A stretch of 36,782 nucleotides of DNA from Priapulus caudatus (Eukaryota; Priapulida; Priapulimorpha; Priapulimorphida; Priapulidae). How positions within the stretch are numbered: position 1 is the stretch's first letter; each line of letters opens with the position of its first letter. Below the pieces are notes generated by a model, which worked only from the letters and a program-made list of their open reading frames with translations, had not been told where the DNA came from and ran no database searches. The translations under genes were made by a program, and so were the position numbers. Shown here one piece after another: positions 34,380 through 36,329 of this stretch. Where the stretch lies: NCBI RefSeq assembly GCF_000485595.1, contig NW_014577212.1:167903-204684 (forward strand). The letters run 5' to 3'.

Positions 34380-36323
34380 ACACACAACGCACGCACGCAC
34401 GCACGCAAACAACACGCGACATACATTAACACCCGACTGCATCGATTCTCAGGTGTACTTCAAGAAGGACACCGTCTTTAACTTTAGAAAGCCGGAAGAA
34501 TTTATCACCTCGTACACGACGATACAACGTACACGACCAAACGACACCGACTGGCGAGAGAAGTACCAGCGCGGTATCAACCCAAACATCGTCGTCTTAC
34601 ACCAACCAGAGACGCTGTGCCAGTGTACGCTTCCGTCTCATGCTGTTCGGTCTGCGTGACGTGTGTGTGTTGACGTCAAAATCCGGATACGGCGACACAG
34701 GTGTTCTTTGTAACGTAGTGGCGATGACGTCCATTGTGACAAGTAACGCGGCTGCGGTGATGTCGTGATGACGTTTCACACGGCTGCGGTGATGTCGTGA
34801 TGACGTTTCACACGGCTGCGGTGATGTCGTGATGACGTTTCACCGGCTGCGGTGATGTCGTGATGACGGTTCACACGGTTGCGGTGATGTCGTGATGACG
34901 TTTCACACGGCTGCGGGATGTCGTGATGACGTTTCACACGGCTGCGGTGATGTCATGATGACGTTTCACACGGCTGCGGTGAGTTCGTGATGACGTTTCA
35001 CACGGCTGCGGTGATGTCATGATGACGTTCACACGGCTGCGGTGATGTCGTGATGACGTTCACACGGTGCAGTGATGTCATGATGACGTTTCACACGGCT
35101 GCGGTGATGTCGTGATGACGTTTCACACGGCTGCGGTGATGTCGTGATGACGTTTCACACGGCTGCGGTGATGTCATGAATGACGTCTCATGGCTGCGGT
35201 GACGTCATGATGACCTCTGCTAATGTCTTGCATTTAAGAAGATAGGTCATTTCCATATTTAGCAGAAATAATCAATATCACGTCAACAATAGACACTCTT
35301 ATATTGCGGTTATATGGAGAATTATGAGAGGCTATATCAGCGCTAAAACTATTTAACTGAAGCTACTTCCAACGCGCTTGGTATTACTGTAGTTAGGCCT
35401 ATGACATATAATGTATGATACATATCAGAGTAGCGCGAAACAACGTGGGCTGACAGTGGGTGTTGGTCGTTAAAGTTACAATGAGTCCTAAATTGCAATT
35501 ATCATATACGCGAGCTTGTGTAATGTTCTTCCCATTGTCAAATAAAATTTTTTGTTGCAATATGCAGAGAAATCGCGATCGTTGACACGATGCGTGCTGA
35601 TGCTGCATCGCGGTCCCGCATCGGCGAAATGCTTCTGTGCATCAGTTGCACTCCAACCATAACCAGAAGACGATGAGCCAACACAGGAGAAGCGACACGT
35701 GCAATGTTAGCGATCAATTGCTTATTGCGATTCCCGGCCGCGCACTCGGCGGCAGAGATGAAAAACTGATTTCAAAACCGGCGTAATGACGACTACCATG
35801 CTAGCAAAGCGCGGTCGTTGATAGCGGATTCGTGATTATTATAGCCAGAGAGAAATAGAGAGGAGAGAGAGAGAGAGAGAAGGAGAGAGAGGAGAGAGTG
35901 CCACTGTTGTGTGGTGTGTGGTAAGTGTGTGTGTTGTGTGTGTGTGTGTGTGTGTGTGTGTGTCGTGTTGTGTGCTTGTGTGTGGCATGTGTGTGTGTGC
36001 GTGCGCAGCTACGCGCCTGCTTAGGCGCTAGTTTCGCGTTCGTAGTTGCATTGGTTTTGTGTTGCCGTGCGTCTTGCGTATTTCGTGTACACGTGCGATG
36101 TGGCGTAATTCGTGTAGCGGTGTGCATGTGCCGTACGTGCCTTTCGTGCGATGAGGTGCGTACCGTGCGTGTTAACACTCGCGTCAGATTGACTGCCAAC
36201 ATACCGCGATCTTCTAAAATGCTGAATCGTTAACTGTGGGCACGTTATCGGCAGATCTCGGCGGACCATGACGGTGAGGAGTACGCCTACGAGCTGAAGA
36301 ATGCCATGTCACACGGCCTGCAG
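148..36323 (+). CDS. Polycystin-1/PKD1-like family receptor gene, internal part (about 37 exons, open at both ends)
   Basis: One large spliced gene. Proteins of this family are multi-domain receptors with PKD repeats, a REJ region, a GAIN/GPS self-cleavage domain, a PLAT domain and 11 membrane spans, often acting in cilia, sperm or mechanosensing. Seen here: PKD-like repeats (WDFGDGS, then GTYTVTL), REJ-type blocks (NCSSSK then [16 protein letters not shown]), an EGF module, and a GAIN-like helical stretch. Exon borders were chosen so that codon phase carries across consecutive introns with GT/AG ends; nearly all introns satisfy this. No start codon with signal peptide and no GPS, PLAT or membrane segments are visible, so both gene ends lie outside. 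Family membership is confident. The subtype (PKD1, PKD1L or PKDREJ) cannot be decided here. Confidence 0.85.
446..1287 (+). other. Intron with degenerate TTAGGG-like repeats
   Basis: From about 790 to 1200 the + strand is dominated by variants of GGTTAG/GTTAGGG (gttagggttagcg, ggggttagggtg, tttcgggttaggg). This is a degenerate interstitial telomere-like repeat, not a clean array. The ORF that runs through it into the next exon is open only by chance. Confidence 0.65.
1288..1456 (+). CDS. Exon: PKD-like repeat with DWDDGS motif
   Basis: Acceptor ttccttgcag before 1288; donor gtacgt at 1457. Entry is on a codon boundary, matching the previous exon. It begins KCVN again, like the first exon, and carries VDWDDGS, a recognisable variant of the PKD WDFGDGS motif. 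It ends one base into a codon (t). Confidence 0.82.
1459..1700 (+). repeat. Tandem repeat, about 60 bp unit
   Basis: The motif ttccacgt(c/g)g(g)ttttatagcttgc recurs at about 1462, 1507, 1567 and 1627, the last two steps being exactly 60 bp, with decaying copies to about 1690. The first copy begins at the exon donor itself. Confidence 0.75.
1777..1938 (+). CDS. Exon: PKD-like region
   Basis: Acceptor ccatggttgcag before 1777; donor gtgagc at 1939. The incoming t plus ca gives Ser, so phase matches the previous exon. The frame gives [18 protein letters not shown] and [18 protein letters not shown]. It ends one base into a codon. The fold is inferred from position between PKD-like exons, not from a clear motif. 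Confidence 0.7.
1939..2797 (+). other. Intron with (TG)n microsatellite
   Basis: A (TG)n run lies at about 2072-2107 and a short (CA)n at 2644-2660. Otherwise unique-looking AT-rich sequence with no supported gene. Confidence 0.6.
2798..2889 (+). CDS. Exon: PKD-like region (5' border ambiguous)
   Basis: The frame reads [12 protein letters not shown] then [13 protein letters not shown]; donor gtaacg at 2890. The best acceptor (cttgttttcatag before 2798) would enter on a codon boundary, but the previous exon ends one base into a codon. A second AG at 2806-2807 (start 2808) restores phase at the cost of a poorer site. Either the start is 2808, or a tiny exon or other donor is missed. The 3' phase fits the next exon exactly. 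Confidence 0.7.
2911..2924. promoter_or_regulatory. Perfect palindromic X-box (RFX-type) motif
   Basis: GTTGCCATGGCAAC matches the RFX-factor X-box (GTNRCC, spacer, RGYAAC) as a full palindrome, 21 bases inside an intron. RFX factors drive ciliary genes in animals. Function here is inferred from the motif alone. Confidence 0.45.
3009..3038 (-). promoter_or_regulatory. Two tandem YY1-like motifs
   Basis: GCCGCCATCTTG (3009-3020) and GCCGCCATTTTTG (3026-3038) are minus-strand matches to the YY1 core AANATGGCGGC, common near TATA-less promoters. An octamer-like ATGCAAAT follows at 3095-3102. Confidence 0.4.
3321..3331. promoter_or_regulatory. NRF1-like motif
   Basis: TGCGCATGCGC is the palindromic NRF1 consensus, about 60 bases upstream of the next exon. 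With the X-box and YY1-like motifs it makes a promoter-like cluster inside one intron. Confidence 0.4.
3391..3509 (+). CDS. Exon: PKD-like repeat
   Basis: Acceptor ggcgtcttgcag; donor gttagt at 3510. The incoming two bases (gg) plus g give Gly. The frame reads [20 protein letters not shown] and ends in IIHTFTTPG, the H-x-F-x-x-x-G turn that precedes the last PKD strands. It ends one base into a codon. Confidence 0.82.
3510..4267 (+). other. Intron, mostly plain, with short repeats
   Basis: Holds a CAG/CAA-type trinucleotide stretch (about 3940-4000) and a perfect direct duplication of about 25 bp (gatgaacgacattcagcgac..., about 4051-4100). No gene supported. Confidence 0.6.
4268..4396 (+). 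CDS. Exon: end of PKD-like repeat
   Basis: Acceptor atattacag; donor gtaacg at 4397. The split Gly codon joins the previous HTFTTPG to [18 protein letters not shown], an excellent PKD C-terminal strand pair (GLYTVTLTVxNxVS pattern) with an N-glycosylation sequon NAT. It ends one base into a codon. Confidence 0.85.
4730..4872 (+). CDS. Exon: PKD domain N-terminal half with WDFGDGS
   Basis: Acceptor gtgttttcacag; donor gtatgt at 4873. The split Gly codon matches phase. It encodes [18 protein letters not shown] followed by DFGDGSS, the hallmark PKD motif. It ends on a codon boundary, splitting the PKD domain just after the motif. Confidence 0.92.
4873..5261 (+). other. Intron, no distinct feature
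   Basis: AT-rich sequence without repeats or coding signal that I can see. Confidence 0.6.
5262..5475 (+). CDS. Exon: PKD domain C-terminal half and linker
   Basis: Acceptor ccgcatttcag; donor gtaagc at 5476. In frame: [20 protein letters not shown], the textbook PKD ending, then VEIEIERTC and a linker with [12 protein letters not shown]. Joined to the previous exon it makes one complete canonical PKD domain. It ends one base into a codon (g). Confidence 0.93.
5545..5755 (+). repeat. CA-rich and (TA)n microsatellites
   Basis: A mixed CA/CGCA run ends in (TA)n at about 5738-5754. Several overlapping ORFs of Thr/His or Cys/Val on both strands are translations of this array. Confidence 0.9.
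6074..6280 (+). CDS. Exon: PKD-like repeat
   Basis: Acceptor gtatattggcag; donor gtatca at 6281. The split codon gives Glu. The frame reads [10 protein letters not shown], then [20 protein letters not shown] and [12 protein letters not shown], a divergent PKD-type sandwich where DFVIDDE sits in the DFGDG position. A NET sequon lies near the end. It ends one base into a codon. Confidence 0.82.
6340..6680 (+). repeat. AT-rich palindromic tract and (ATC)n/(CAA)n/(CGA)n trinucleotide runs
   Basis: taataata/attaatta sequence fills about 6340-6425, followed by (ATC)n at about 6519-6572 that grades into CAA and ACG repeats. The minus-strand Asp/Val-rich ORF is a repeat translation. Confidence 0.85.
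6755..6859 (+). CDS. Exon: end of PKD-like repeat before REJ
   Basis: Donor gtaggt at 6860. The acceptor is taken as aaacacgaag (first AG after a strong ctttctttctctctt tract). AG at 6771-6772 (start 6773) keeps the same phase and is possible. The frame reads [20 protein letters not shown] then YAIT, the closing PKD-like strands. It ends one base into a codon. Confidence 0.75.
7137..7312 (+). repeat. TG/CG-rich alternating purine-pyrimidine tract
   Basis: gtgtgtatgcgtg and gcgcgcacgtgtg variants run just upstream of the next exon. ORFs on both strands are translations of it; the + strand one runs by chance into the true exon frame. Confidence 0.85.
7360..7553 (+). CDS. Exon: PKD end / REJ region start
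   Basis: Acceptor ttcgttatgcag; donor gtgagt at 7554. The split Gly codon matches phase. The frame gives [14 protein letters not shown], then [17 protein letters not shown] and HIRRSES. C-x-x-P followed by paired cysteines is how REJ regions begin in this family. It ends on a codon boundary. Confidence 0.85.
7600..7790 (+). repeat. (GA)n microsatellite
   Basis: Near-pure GA run with small interruptions. Arg/Glu and Ser/Leu ORFs over it are artefacts. Confidence 0.95.
7858..9222. repeat. Large imperfect inverted repeat of a CCCCGGACAATTAC minisatellite with purine/pyrimidine core
   Basis: Left arm (about 7858-8110): many copies of CCCCCGGACAATTAC or ...CATTTAC. Right arm (about 8758-9222): the reverse complement (GGGGGTAATTGTCCGG), about 30 copies. 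Between them is a GGAGGAG-rich block (about 8150-8590) meeting a CCTCCTC-rich block (about 8598-8720), so the whole 1.36 kb is mirrored around about 8595. G-runs favour quadruplex on one strand of each arm. ORFs here (Pro/Thr-rich, Gly/Arg-rich) are not genes. Confidence 0.85.
9225..9346 (+). repeat. 'gttacat' satellite copies left of the Helitron-like dimer
   Basis: A unit of about 65 bp containing cattcggtgttacatctacg and ttacatcctata occurs nearly twice here, once partially at about 7815-7852, and again at 11424-11550. The giant inverted block and the Helitron-like dimer therefore both interrupt one older satellite. Confidence 0.75.
9347..10391 (+). mobile_element. Helitron-like non-autonomous element, copy A
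   Basis: Starts TCTAATATATATTTGAG after an A, then a (GTAT)n run, then a subterminal block with the small hairpin GGCGGccaaaCCGCC. Ends with a GC-rich hairpin (ACCCaGCgcaGCGGGT) about 8 bases before CTAG, followed by T. TC...hairpin...CTRR between A and T is the Helitron signature. No Rep/helicase ORF is seen, so it is non-autonomous. The inside is otherwise unremarkable. Confidence 0.75.
10392..11423 (+). mobile_element. Helitron-like non-autonomous element, copy B (head-to-tail with A)
   Basis: Begins at the base after copy A's CTAG with TCTAATATATATTGAG. It shares A's first roughly 150 bp (tatgtatcttcc; ccatctgttatacc; hairpin GGCCGGccaaaCCGGCC), then diverges. The 3' end has the hairpin CCCGGgcaacgCCGGG, 7 bases, then CTAG and T. 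Inside are a foldback, a tRNA-like B box and a GGGAT/GGCAT/GGAT array (about 11091-11330). Confidence 0.75.
10641..10950 (+). repeat. tRNA-like (SINE-type) segment split by a 51-bp foldback
   Basis: An A-box-like TGGCGTAATGGC (10649-10660) and a B-box GGTTCGAGTCC (10923-10933) are separated by a near-perfect inverted repeat: 10668-10720 against 10837-10887 (core ggcacttctaattttaa / ttaaaattagaagtgcc). The loop holds about six CCCTAA units (about 10757-10815). Remnant of a tRNA-derived SINE or tRNA pseudogene; not called as a working tRNA. Confidence 0.55.
11424..11550 (+). repeat. 'gttacat' satellite copies right of the dimer
   Basis: tacatcctacgttaatcc, ccggtgttacatctacg and related words repeat the unit seen at 9225-9346 and run directly into the acceptor of the next exon. 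Confidence 0.75.
11555..11757 (+). CDS. Exon: REJ region with NCSSSK...FAWTLF
   Basis: Acceptor gcatactgttacag; donor gtacgc at 11758. Phase 0 entry matches. The frame reads [20 protein letters not shown] then WTLFAVDLE, the REJ pattern (v-x-A-x-I-x-C-s, then Y/F-x-W-x-L). It continues with [12 protein letters not shown] and [13 protein letters not shown]. It ends two bases into a codon (aa). Confidence 0.9.
11781..13318 (+). repeat. Tetranucleotide array (ATCT)n grading into (CATC)n
   Basis: About 1.5 kb of ATCT to about 12220, then CATC to 13318, with frequent one-base phase slips and a short (GTCT)n bridge. The long Ser/Ile/His/Pro ORFs and minus-strand Met/Asp/Gly/Trp ORFs are translations of it. 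Confidence 0.97.
13522..13621 (+). CDS. Exon: REJ region
   Basis: Acceptor gcatgttctcag; donor gtaggt at 13622. The incoming aa plus g gives Lys. The frame reads [18 protein letters not shown] then [10 protein letters not shown], the closing strand of one REJ block followed by the start of the next. It ends on a codon boundary. Confidence 0.85.
14110..15180 (+). repeat. Diverged direct duplication within an intron
   Basis: Corresponding segments: about 14137-14220 (gttgaccgagggcaaatcgt; ttgccaatttcaaagcttgg) with about 15097-15155 (gttgaccgtgggaaattcgc; gttgccaaagcctaggg). Also about 14402-14545 (ggcgtgtctgtgac; ataagaggaagctcagtctt; acattctgatttc) with about 14797-14930 (gacgtgtctctgag; ataagaggaaacccaagtct; acattccgatttc). 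An old dispersed or tandem repeat, no coding signal. Confidence 0.5.
15443..15534 (+). CDS. Exon: REJ region
   Basis: Acceptor cttgtattgcag; donor gtgata at 15535. Phase 0 entry matches. The frame reads [20 protein letters not shown] then [10 protein letters not shown], the REJ 'L-x-x-D/A-s-x-S-x-D-x-D' region. It ends two bases into a codon (ag). Confidence 0.83.
15918..16225 (+). repeat. CA/CGCA-rich microsatellite
   Basis: Alternating acgcacgcacac and acgcatgcat sequence. Arg/Val/Cys ORFs on the minus strand and His/Thr on the + strand come from it. Confidence 0.93.
16313..16536 (+). CDS. Exon: REJ region with YCWMCKKEC
   Basis: Acceptor gctctcttacccag; donor gtacgt at 16537. The incoming ag plus g gives Arg. 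The frame reads [17 protein letters not shown] (the REJ Y-x-W-x-C core), then [20 protein letters not shown] and [14 protein letters not shown]. Six cysteines suggest local disulfides. It ends one base into a codon (c). Confidence 0.88.
16722..16788 (+). repeat. (CGTC)n array
   Basis: gtccgtccgtcc with two gagc interruptions. Arg/Pro/Ser/Val ORFs are artefacts. Confidence 0.95.
16790..17085 (+). repeat. Duplicated repeat carrying AGGTCA direct repeats
   Basis: ggcacaaatcttaac(c/g)gctcga occurs at about 16797 and 16967, each followed about 80 bases on by AGGTCA-type repeats: GGGTCAAAGGTCAAAGGTCA (16882-16901) and AGGTCAAAGGTCA (17060-17072). Each AGGTCAAAGGTCA is a DR1 nuclear-receptor motif. 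More likely a dispersed repeat than a dedicated enhancer. Confidence 0.6.
17090..18730 (+). other. Intron, no supported exon
   Basis: Unique-looking sequence to about 18000, then GA runs and a G-rich purine block (about 18115-18270: gggaggcaggggg). AT-rich from 18590. A small REJ exon could hide here; I found none with good borders. Confidence 0.5.
18735..18816 (+). CDS. Possible exon: REJ closing strand (no good acceptor)
   Basis: The frame reads [20 protein letters not shown] then TDTTLFI, closely like the REJ strand 'YTFTVTVSKxxxxASATVxVxV'. Donor gtatat at 18817, one base into a codon. No AG lies in the AT-rich stretch just upstream; the first AG is inside the open frame at about 18757 and gives the wrong phase. 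It may be a real exon with a lost or mis-assembled acceptor, a decayed exon, or chance. Confidence 0.4.
19076..19240 (+). repeat. GA-rich purine tract
   Basis: gagagaaagaaag-type sequence. The minus-strand Ser/Leu/Phe ORF is a translation of it. Confidence 0.9.
19290..19527 (+). CDS. Possible exon: REJ region with an apparent frame break
   Basis: Excellent acceptor (ttcttttctctag) and excellent donor (gtaagt at 19528). Entering one base into a codon, the frame reads [20 protein letters not shown], then stops at about 19392. Another frame is open from about 19355 to the donor ([32 protein letters not shown]) and leaves in the phase the next exon needs. Either one base is lost or gained (assembly or mutation), or the exon starts later (for example 19355). 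Confidence 0.4.
19558..20300 (-). mobile_element. Helitron-type 3' end (minus strand) fused to tetranucleotide array
   Basis: ctagcagcacACCCGGCGTTGCCCGGG at 19558-19584 is the reverse complement of copy B's hairpin plus CTAG end. Similarity continues (ttggtgac; gttgaaag; aaaatgccc) to about 19640, then (ATCT)n and (CATC)n arrays to about 20290. No 5' TC end was found, so the copy is truncated or its far end is lost in the array. Confidence 0.6.
20378..20452 (+). repeat. Three tandem copies of a roughly 25-bp TGCTGCAGGG repeat
   Basis: tttaatgctgctgcaggg, ttagtgttgctgcaggg and ttaatgctgctgcagggg follow one another, each separated by (c/g)tttatt. Confidence 0.7.
20757..20936 (+). CDS. Exon: REJ region with HCAEGSPPI
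   Basis: Acceptor gctccgattcgcag; donor gtgtat at 20937 (gtatgt two bases on is possible). The frame reads [18 protein letters not shown], then [16 protein letters not shown] and [10 protein letters not shown], the REJ 'F-x-L-x-C-x-E-G-s-P-P-L' block. The middle ([12 protein letters not shown]) is unusually hydrophobic, and a later acceptor (cctcattag before 20844) cannot be excluded. Confidence 0.7.
20991..21165 (+). repeat. (TA)n followed by (TG)n/(GTTT)n
   Basis: TA run at about 20991-21045, then gtgtgtatgtgtttgtttg sequence. Confidence 0.9.
21183..21213 (-). mobile_element. Helitron-type 3' terminus fragment
   Basis: ctaggaggacACCCGGCGTTGCCCGGG repeats the CTAG plus GC hairpin seen at 19558 and 11420, again in minus orientation with A outside. 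Only the terminal part is recognisable. Confidence 0.5.
21436..21569 (+). CDS. Exon: REJ region (frame uncertain)
   Basis: Acceptor gctgtatttccag; donor gtacgt at 21570. Entering at phase 0 the frame reads [15 protein letters not shown] and stays open, leaving in the phase the next exon needs. In the +1 frame the second half reads [20 protein letters not shown] then [10 protein letters not shown], a far better REJ strand and similar to the exon at 24909. That frame needs start 21461 and donor 21574, or a one-base indel near 21478. I cannot tell which is used. Confidence 0.65.
21722..22690 (+). repeat. Compound tetranucleotide array GATA/GGAT/GGAC/GACA
   Basis: Successive blocks of GATA, GGAT (to about 21950), GGAC (about 22030-22230) and CAGA (to about 22680), with many slips. 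Long Cys/Leu/Ser/Val (minus) and Arg/Gln/Thr/Asp (plus) ORFs are array translations. Confidence 0.97.
22888..22979 (+). CDS. Exon: REJ region
   Basis: Acceptor tttatttttgtag; donor gtgaga at 22980. Only the frame entered two bases into a codon joins the next exon without a stop: [20 protein letters not shown] then [10 protein letters not shown]. This matches REJ 'W-x-L...L-x-I-P...L'. It ends one base into a codon (g). Confidence 0.78.
23180..23308 (+). CDS. Exon: REJ region
   Basis: Acceptor gttctgtgattacag; donor gtagtg at 23309. The split Gly codon matches phase. The frame reads [18 protein letters not shown] then [18 protein letters not shown], with the REJ 'tY-x-l-x-v' strand. It ends one base into a codon. 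Confidence 0.86.
23374..23432 (+). repeat. (CGCA)n array
   Basis: gcgcgcacacgcacgcacgc run in a short intron. Confidence 0.95.
23666..23763 (+). CDS. Exon: REJ region (SYTFIVNRP...GRCRVAP)
   Basis: Acceptor tatcttctcttcctag; donor gtatgt at 23764. The split Gly codon matches. The frame reads [20 protein letters not shown] then APLEGLTM, strongly matching the family pattern 'F-x-V-N-x-P-P-x-G-x-C-x-V-x-P-x-x-G'. It ends on a codon boundary. Confidence 0.9.
23972..24282 (+). repeat. 16-bp minisatellite (gagactgggagacgta)
   Basis: About 19 head-to-tail copies with gtgact/gagact and ggga/gaga variants, in one intron, stopping about 60 bases before the next exon. Confidence 0.95.
24341..24461 (+). 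CDS. Exon: REJ region
   Basis: Acceptor tcggctgttcgcag; donor gtgagt at 24462. Phase 0 entry matches. The frame reads [20 protein letters not shown] then [19 protein letters not shown], the REJ 'F-x-x-x-C...P-L-x-Y-x-y' section. It ends one base into a codon (a). Confidence 0.85.
24462..24908 (+). other. Intron, no distinct feature
   Basis: AT-rich, without repeats or a coding signal that I can see. Confidence 0.6.
24909..25057 (+). CDS. Exon: REJ region (beta strand pair before GAIN)
   Basis: Acceptor tttacccgtgcag; donor gtatgt at 25058. The split Asn codon makes an NIT sequon. The frame reads [19 protein letters not shown] then [19 protein letters not shown], the family's 'LP-x-G...y-t-l-x-V-x-V-x-D-x-x-G' pattern. 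It ends on a codon boundary. Confidence 0.88.
25090..25725 (+). repeat. CA-rich array, clean (CA)n then irregular CAC/GCAC
   Basis: Clean (CA)n at about 25228-25270, then degenerate acacgcgc/gcacac to 25725. Overlapping His/Thr/Ala and Cys/Val ORFs of up to about 330 codons are artefacts. Confidence 0.93.
25735..26523 (+). repeat. GTGT/ACGT array (tgtatgtacgtg) carrying copies of an exon border
   Basis: Repeats of gtgcgtgtatgtacgtgtgt. Two extra copies of the next exon's acceptor and first codons lie inside it (about 25971-26025 and 26150-26210). Confidence 0.9.
26555..26825 (+). CDS. Exon: end of REJ region / start of GAIN-like region
   Basis: Acceptor ctctgtatttaccag; donor gtgtaa at 26826 (rather weak, but its phase fits the next exon). 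Phase 0 entry. The frame reads [20 protein letters not shown], then [20 protein letters not shown] and [20 protein letters not shown]. Mostly helical, as in the segment between the REJ region and GAIN in this family. High GC. Confidence 0.82.
26850..27128 (+). repeat. GA/GGA-rich purine tract
   Basis: agagagcgagagag sequence following the exon donor. The reading frame stays open through it, so the long ORF over the exon is misleading. Confidence 0.92.
27170..27312 (+). repeat. (TG)n microsatellite
   Basis: Long gtgtgtgt run with small gaps, followed by another short GA tract at about 27364-27415. Confidence 0.95.
27514..27615. repeat. Foldback: 25-bp inverted repeat
   Basis: tatatcaagagtacataata (left) pairs with tattatgtgctcttgatata (right), 24 of 25 bases, around a roughly 50-base AT-rich spacer. 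MITE-like, or a simple palindrome. Confidence 0.7.
27811..27852 (+). CDS. Micro-exon (42 bp)
   Basis: Strong acceptor attcatttttctag; strong donor gtgagt at 27853. Only the frame entered one base into a codon is open: [13 protein letters not shown]. It carries the phase from the 26555 exon to the EGF exon, which supports it despite its size. Confidence 0.72.
27853..28694 (+). other. Intron, no repeats; contains ATG and signal-peptide-like open frame
   Basis: Unique-looking. From ATG at 28643 (context caatATGg) the frame reads [20 protein letters not shown] and runs straight into the EGF exon. A TATA-like gtatataatta lies at about 28448. This could be an alternative first exon, or only the hydrophobic reading of a polypyrimidine tract. 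Confidence 0.4.
28695..28832 (+). CDS. Exon: EGF-like domain
   Basis: Acceptor attgtcgttttcag; donor gtaagt at 28833. The split Val codon matches phase. The whole exon is one EGF module: [12 protein letters not shown], then [15 protein letters not shown], six cysteines in the EGF order (C-x3-C-x5-C-x18-C-x-C-x8-C) with the NGG and C-x-C hallmarks. Being phase 1 at both ends, it is a symmetrical, shuffle-competent module. EGF between REJ and GAIN is not in the standard human PC1 layout. Confidence 0.93.
28833..29171 (+). other. Intron, no distinct feature
   Basis: No repeats or other signals that I can see. Confidence 0.6.
29172..29227 (+). CDS. Exon: linker into GAIN-like domain
   Basis: Acceptor tgtatcattgcag; donor gtgcgc at 29228. 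The split Ile codon matches phase. The frame reads [19 protein letters not shown], a charged helix that continues into LREAMAYYL in the next exon. It ends on a codon boundary. Confidence 0.78.
29228..29623 (+). other. Intron, no distinct feature
   Basis: Unique-looking sequence. Confidence 0.6.
29624..29749 (+). CDS. Exon: GAIN subdomain A helices
   Basis: Acceptor ctctatctcttgcag; donor gtacgt at 29750. Phase 0. The frame reads [20 protein letters not shown] then ELTLSTM, very close to the polycystin pattern 'l-x-q-v-A-s-A-L-x-x-L-t-x-x-P-x-E-L-s'. It ends on a codon boundary. Confidence 0.92.
29985..30335 (+). repeat. 27-bp minisatellite resembling splice acceptors
   Basis: About 12 copies of agagcatttctccacacagtt(aatgct/ttcgct), with ttcttcatacag variants early on. 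Every unit has a pyrimidine run followed by CAG. Confidence 0.92.
30410..30546 (+). CDS. Exon: GAIN subdomain A helices
   Basis: Acceptor cccccttctattcag. Donor gtagga at 30547 or gtggta at 30544; both leave the same two bases (tg). Phase 0. The frame reads [20 protein letters not shown] then [20 protein letters not shown], matching 'L-e-s-L...i-x-x-i-a-e-s-I-L-x-v-x-S-N-v-l' of polycystin GAIN domains. Confidence 0.9.
30650..30868 (+). repeat. 42-bp minisatellite with alternating (84-bp) variants
   Basis: gatacggaatactgcgttcgacgcgg alternates with gatacggaatactgagttcgacacgg, about five copies. Since 42 is a multiple of 3, ORFs stay open on both strands; they are not genes. Confidence 0.9.
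30988..31225 (+). CDS. Exon: GAIN-like domain
   Basis: Acceptor acctttcttcctag; donor gtaggt at 31226. The incoming tg plus t gives Cys. The frame reads [19 protein letters not shown], then [33 protein letters not shown] and [17 protein letters not shown] and NST sequons. The inner sequence cgtgtgttttcag looks like an acceptor, but an intron there would be about 40 bases and out of phase. It ends on a codon boundary. Confidence 0.82.
31226..31771 (+). other. Intron, a short hairpin only
   Basis: TTCTTTACGTTttctAACGTAAAGAA at about 31530-31555 is a perfect 11-bp stem. Otherwise plain. Confidence 0.55.
31772..31925 (+). CDS. Exon: GAIN-like domain
   Basis: Acceptor caatgatttcag; donor gttagt at 31926. 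Phase 0. The frame reads [20 protein letters not shown], then a basic, probably disordered stretch ([20 protein letters not shown]). NVT sequon. It ends one base into a codon (t). Confidence 0.8.
32010..32275 (+). repeat. (TAA)n and (TA)n microsatellites
   Basis: (ATA)n at about 32008-32035 and two (TA)n runs at about 32200-32270. Confidence 0.9.
32341..32453 (+). CDS. Exon: GAIN-like domain
   Basis: Acceptor acatgtgccttgcag; donor gtgaga at 32454. The split Leu codon matches. The frame reads [20 protein letters not shown] then [18 protein letters not shown] sequon. It ends on a codon boundary. Confidence 0.8.
32454..32868 (+). other. Intron, no distinct feature
   Basis: A 76-codon ORF lies here but has no splice borders or family similarity. 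Confidence 0.55.
32869..33071 (+). CDS. Exon: GAIN subdomain B
   Basis: Acceptor ttccttcgtctgtag; donor gtacgt at 33072. Phase 0. The frame reads [20 protein letters not shown] then [20 protein letters not shown]; the 'v-x-i-x-L-P' strand is typical of GAIN subdomain B. It ends two bases into a codon (ca). Confidence 0.85.
33072..33682 (+). other. Intron, TATA and GC-box-like words only
   Basis: tgtatataggaggcggggcg at about 33272-33291 combines a TATA-like and a GC-box-like word. Not interpreted further. Confidence 0.45.
33683..33815 (+). CDS. Exon: GAIN subdomain B
   Basis: Acceptor gtgtctctactgcag; donor gtgagg at 33816. The incoming ca plus a gives Gln. The frame reads [20 protein letters not shown] then [16 protein letters not shown], matching the family 'H-x...s-a-l-x-l-q-l-x-P...l-x-v' strands. 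NVT sequon. It ends on a codon boundary. Confidence 0.87.
33968..34420 (+). repeat. (CT)n, (TA)n and CA/CGCA arrays
   Basis: CT run at about 33965-34000, TA at 34001-34020, more CT at 34090-34115, and CGCA/CA at 34170-34415. ORFs over them are artefacts. Confidence 0.92.
34453..34622 (+). CDS. Exon: GAIN subdomain B
   Basis: Acceptor atcgattctcag. Donor gtgtac at 34623 or gtacgc at 34625; undecided because the next exon is uncertain. Phase 0. The frame reads [20 protein letters not shown], then [20 protein letters not shown], matching the polycystin 'v-y-x-r...P-T...y' and 'i-x-x-x-N-x-x-i-v-f-l' strands. Confidence 0.85.
34739..35212 (+). repeat. About 31-bp minisatellite rich in TGACGT
   Basis: About 15 copies of ggctgcggtgatgtcgtgat followed by gacgtttcacac, with small deletions. 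Most copies hold TGACGT, the CRE half-site; the last has gtgacgtcatga, containing the full TGACGTCA. Confidence 0.95.
35213..36254 (+). other. Intron, partly microsatellite
   Basis: Plain to about 35850, then (GA)n at 35850-35895 and (TG)n at about 35905-36000. No exon with good borders found. Confidence 0.55.
36255..36323 (+). CDS. Possible exon, 3'-most
   Basis: Acceptor cacgttatcggcag; possible donor at 36323 or 36325 (gtgtac, gtacaa). The phase 0 frame reads [19 protein letters not shown], and downstream in another frame YKDDGDVGADTAAEEQAV ends at a stop. Phase does not match either donor of the 34453 exon, so an exon may be missing between them or this is not used. It would be the last GAIN strand before GPS if real. 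Confidence 0.35.
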
Positions 36324-36329
36324 TGTACA

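Noticed and set aside
23972-35212. Regular direct repeats (24.0, 30.0, 30.7, 34.8 kb) as CRISPR arrays
   Set aside because: Units abut head to tail without unique spacers, and the setting is an animal intron.
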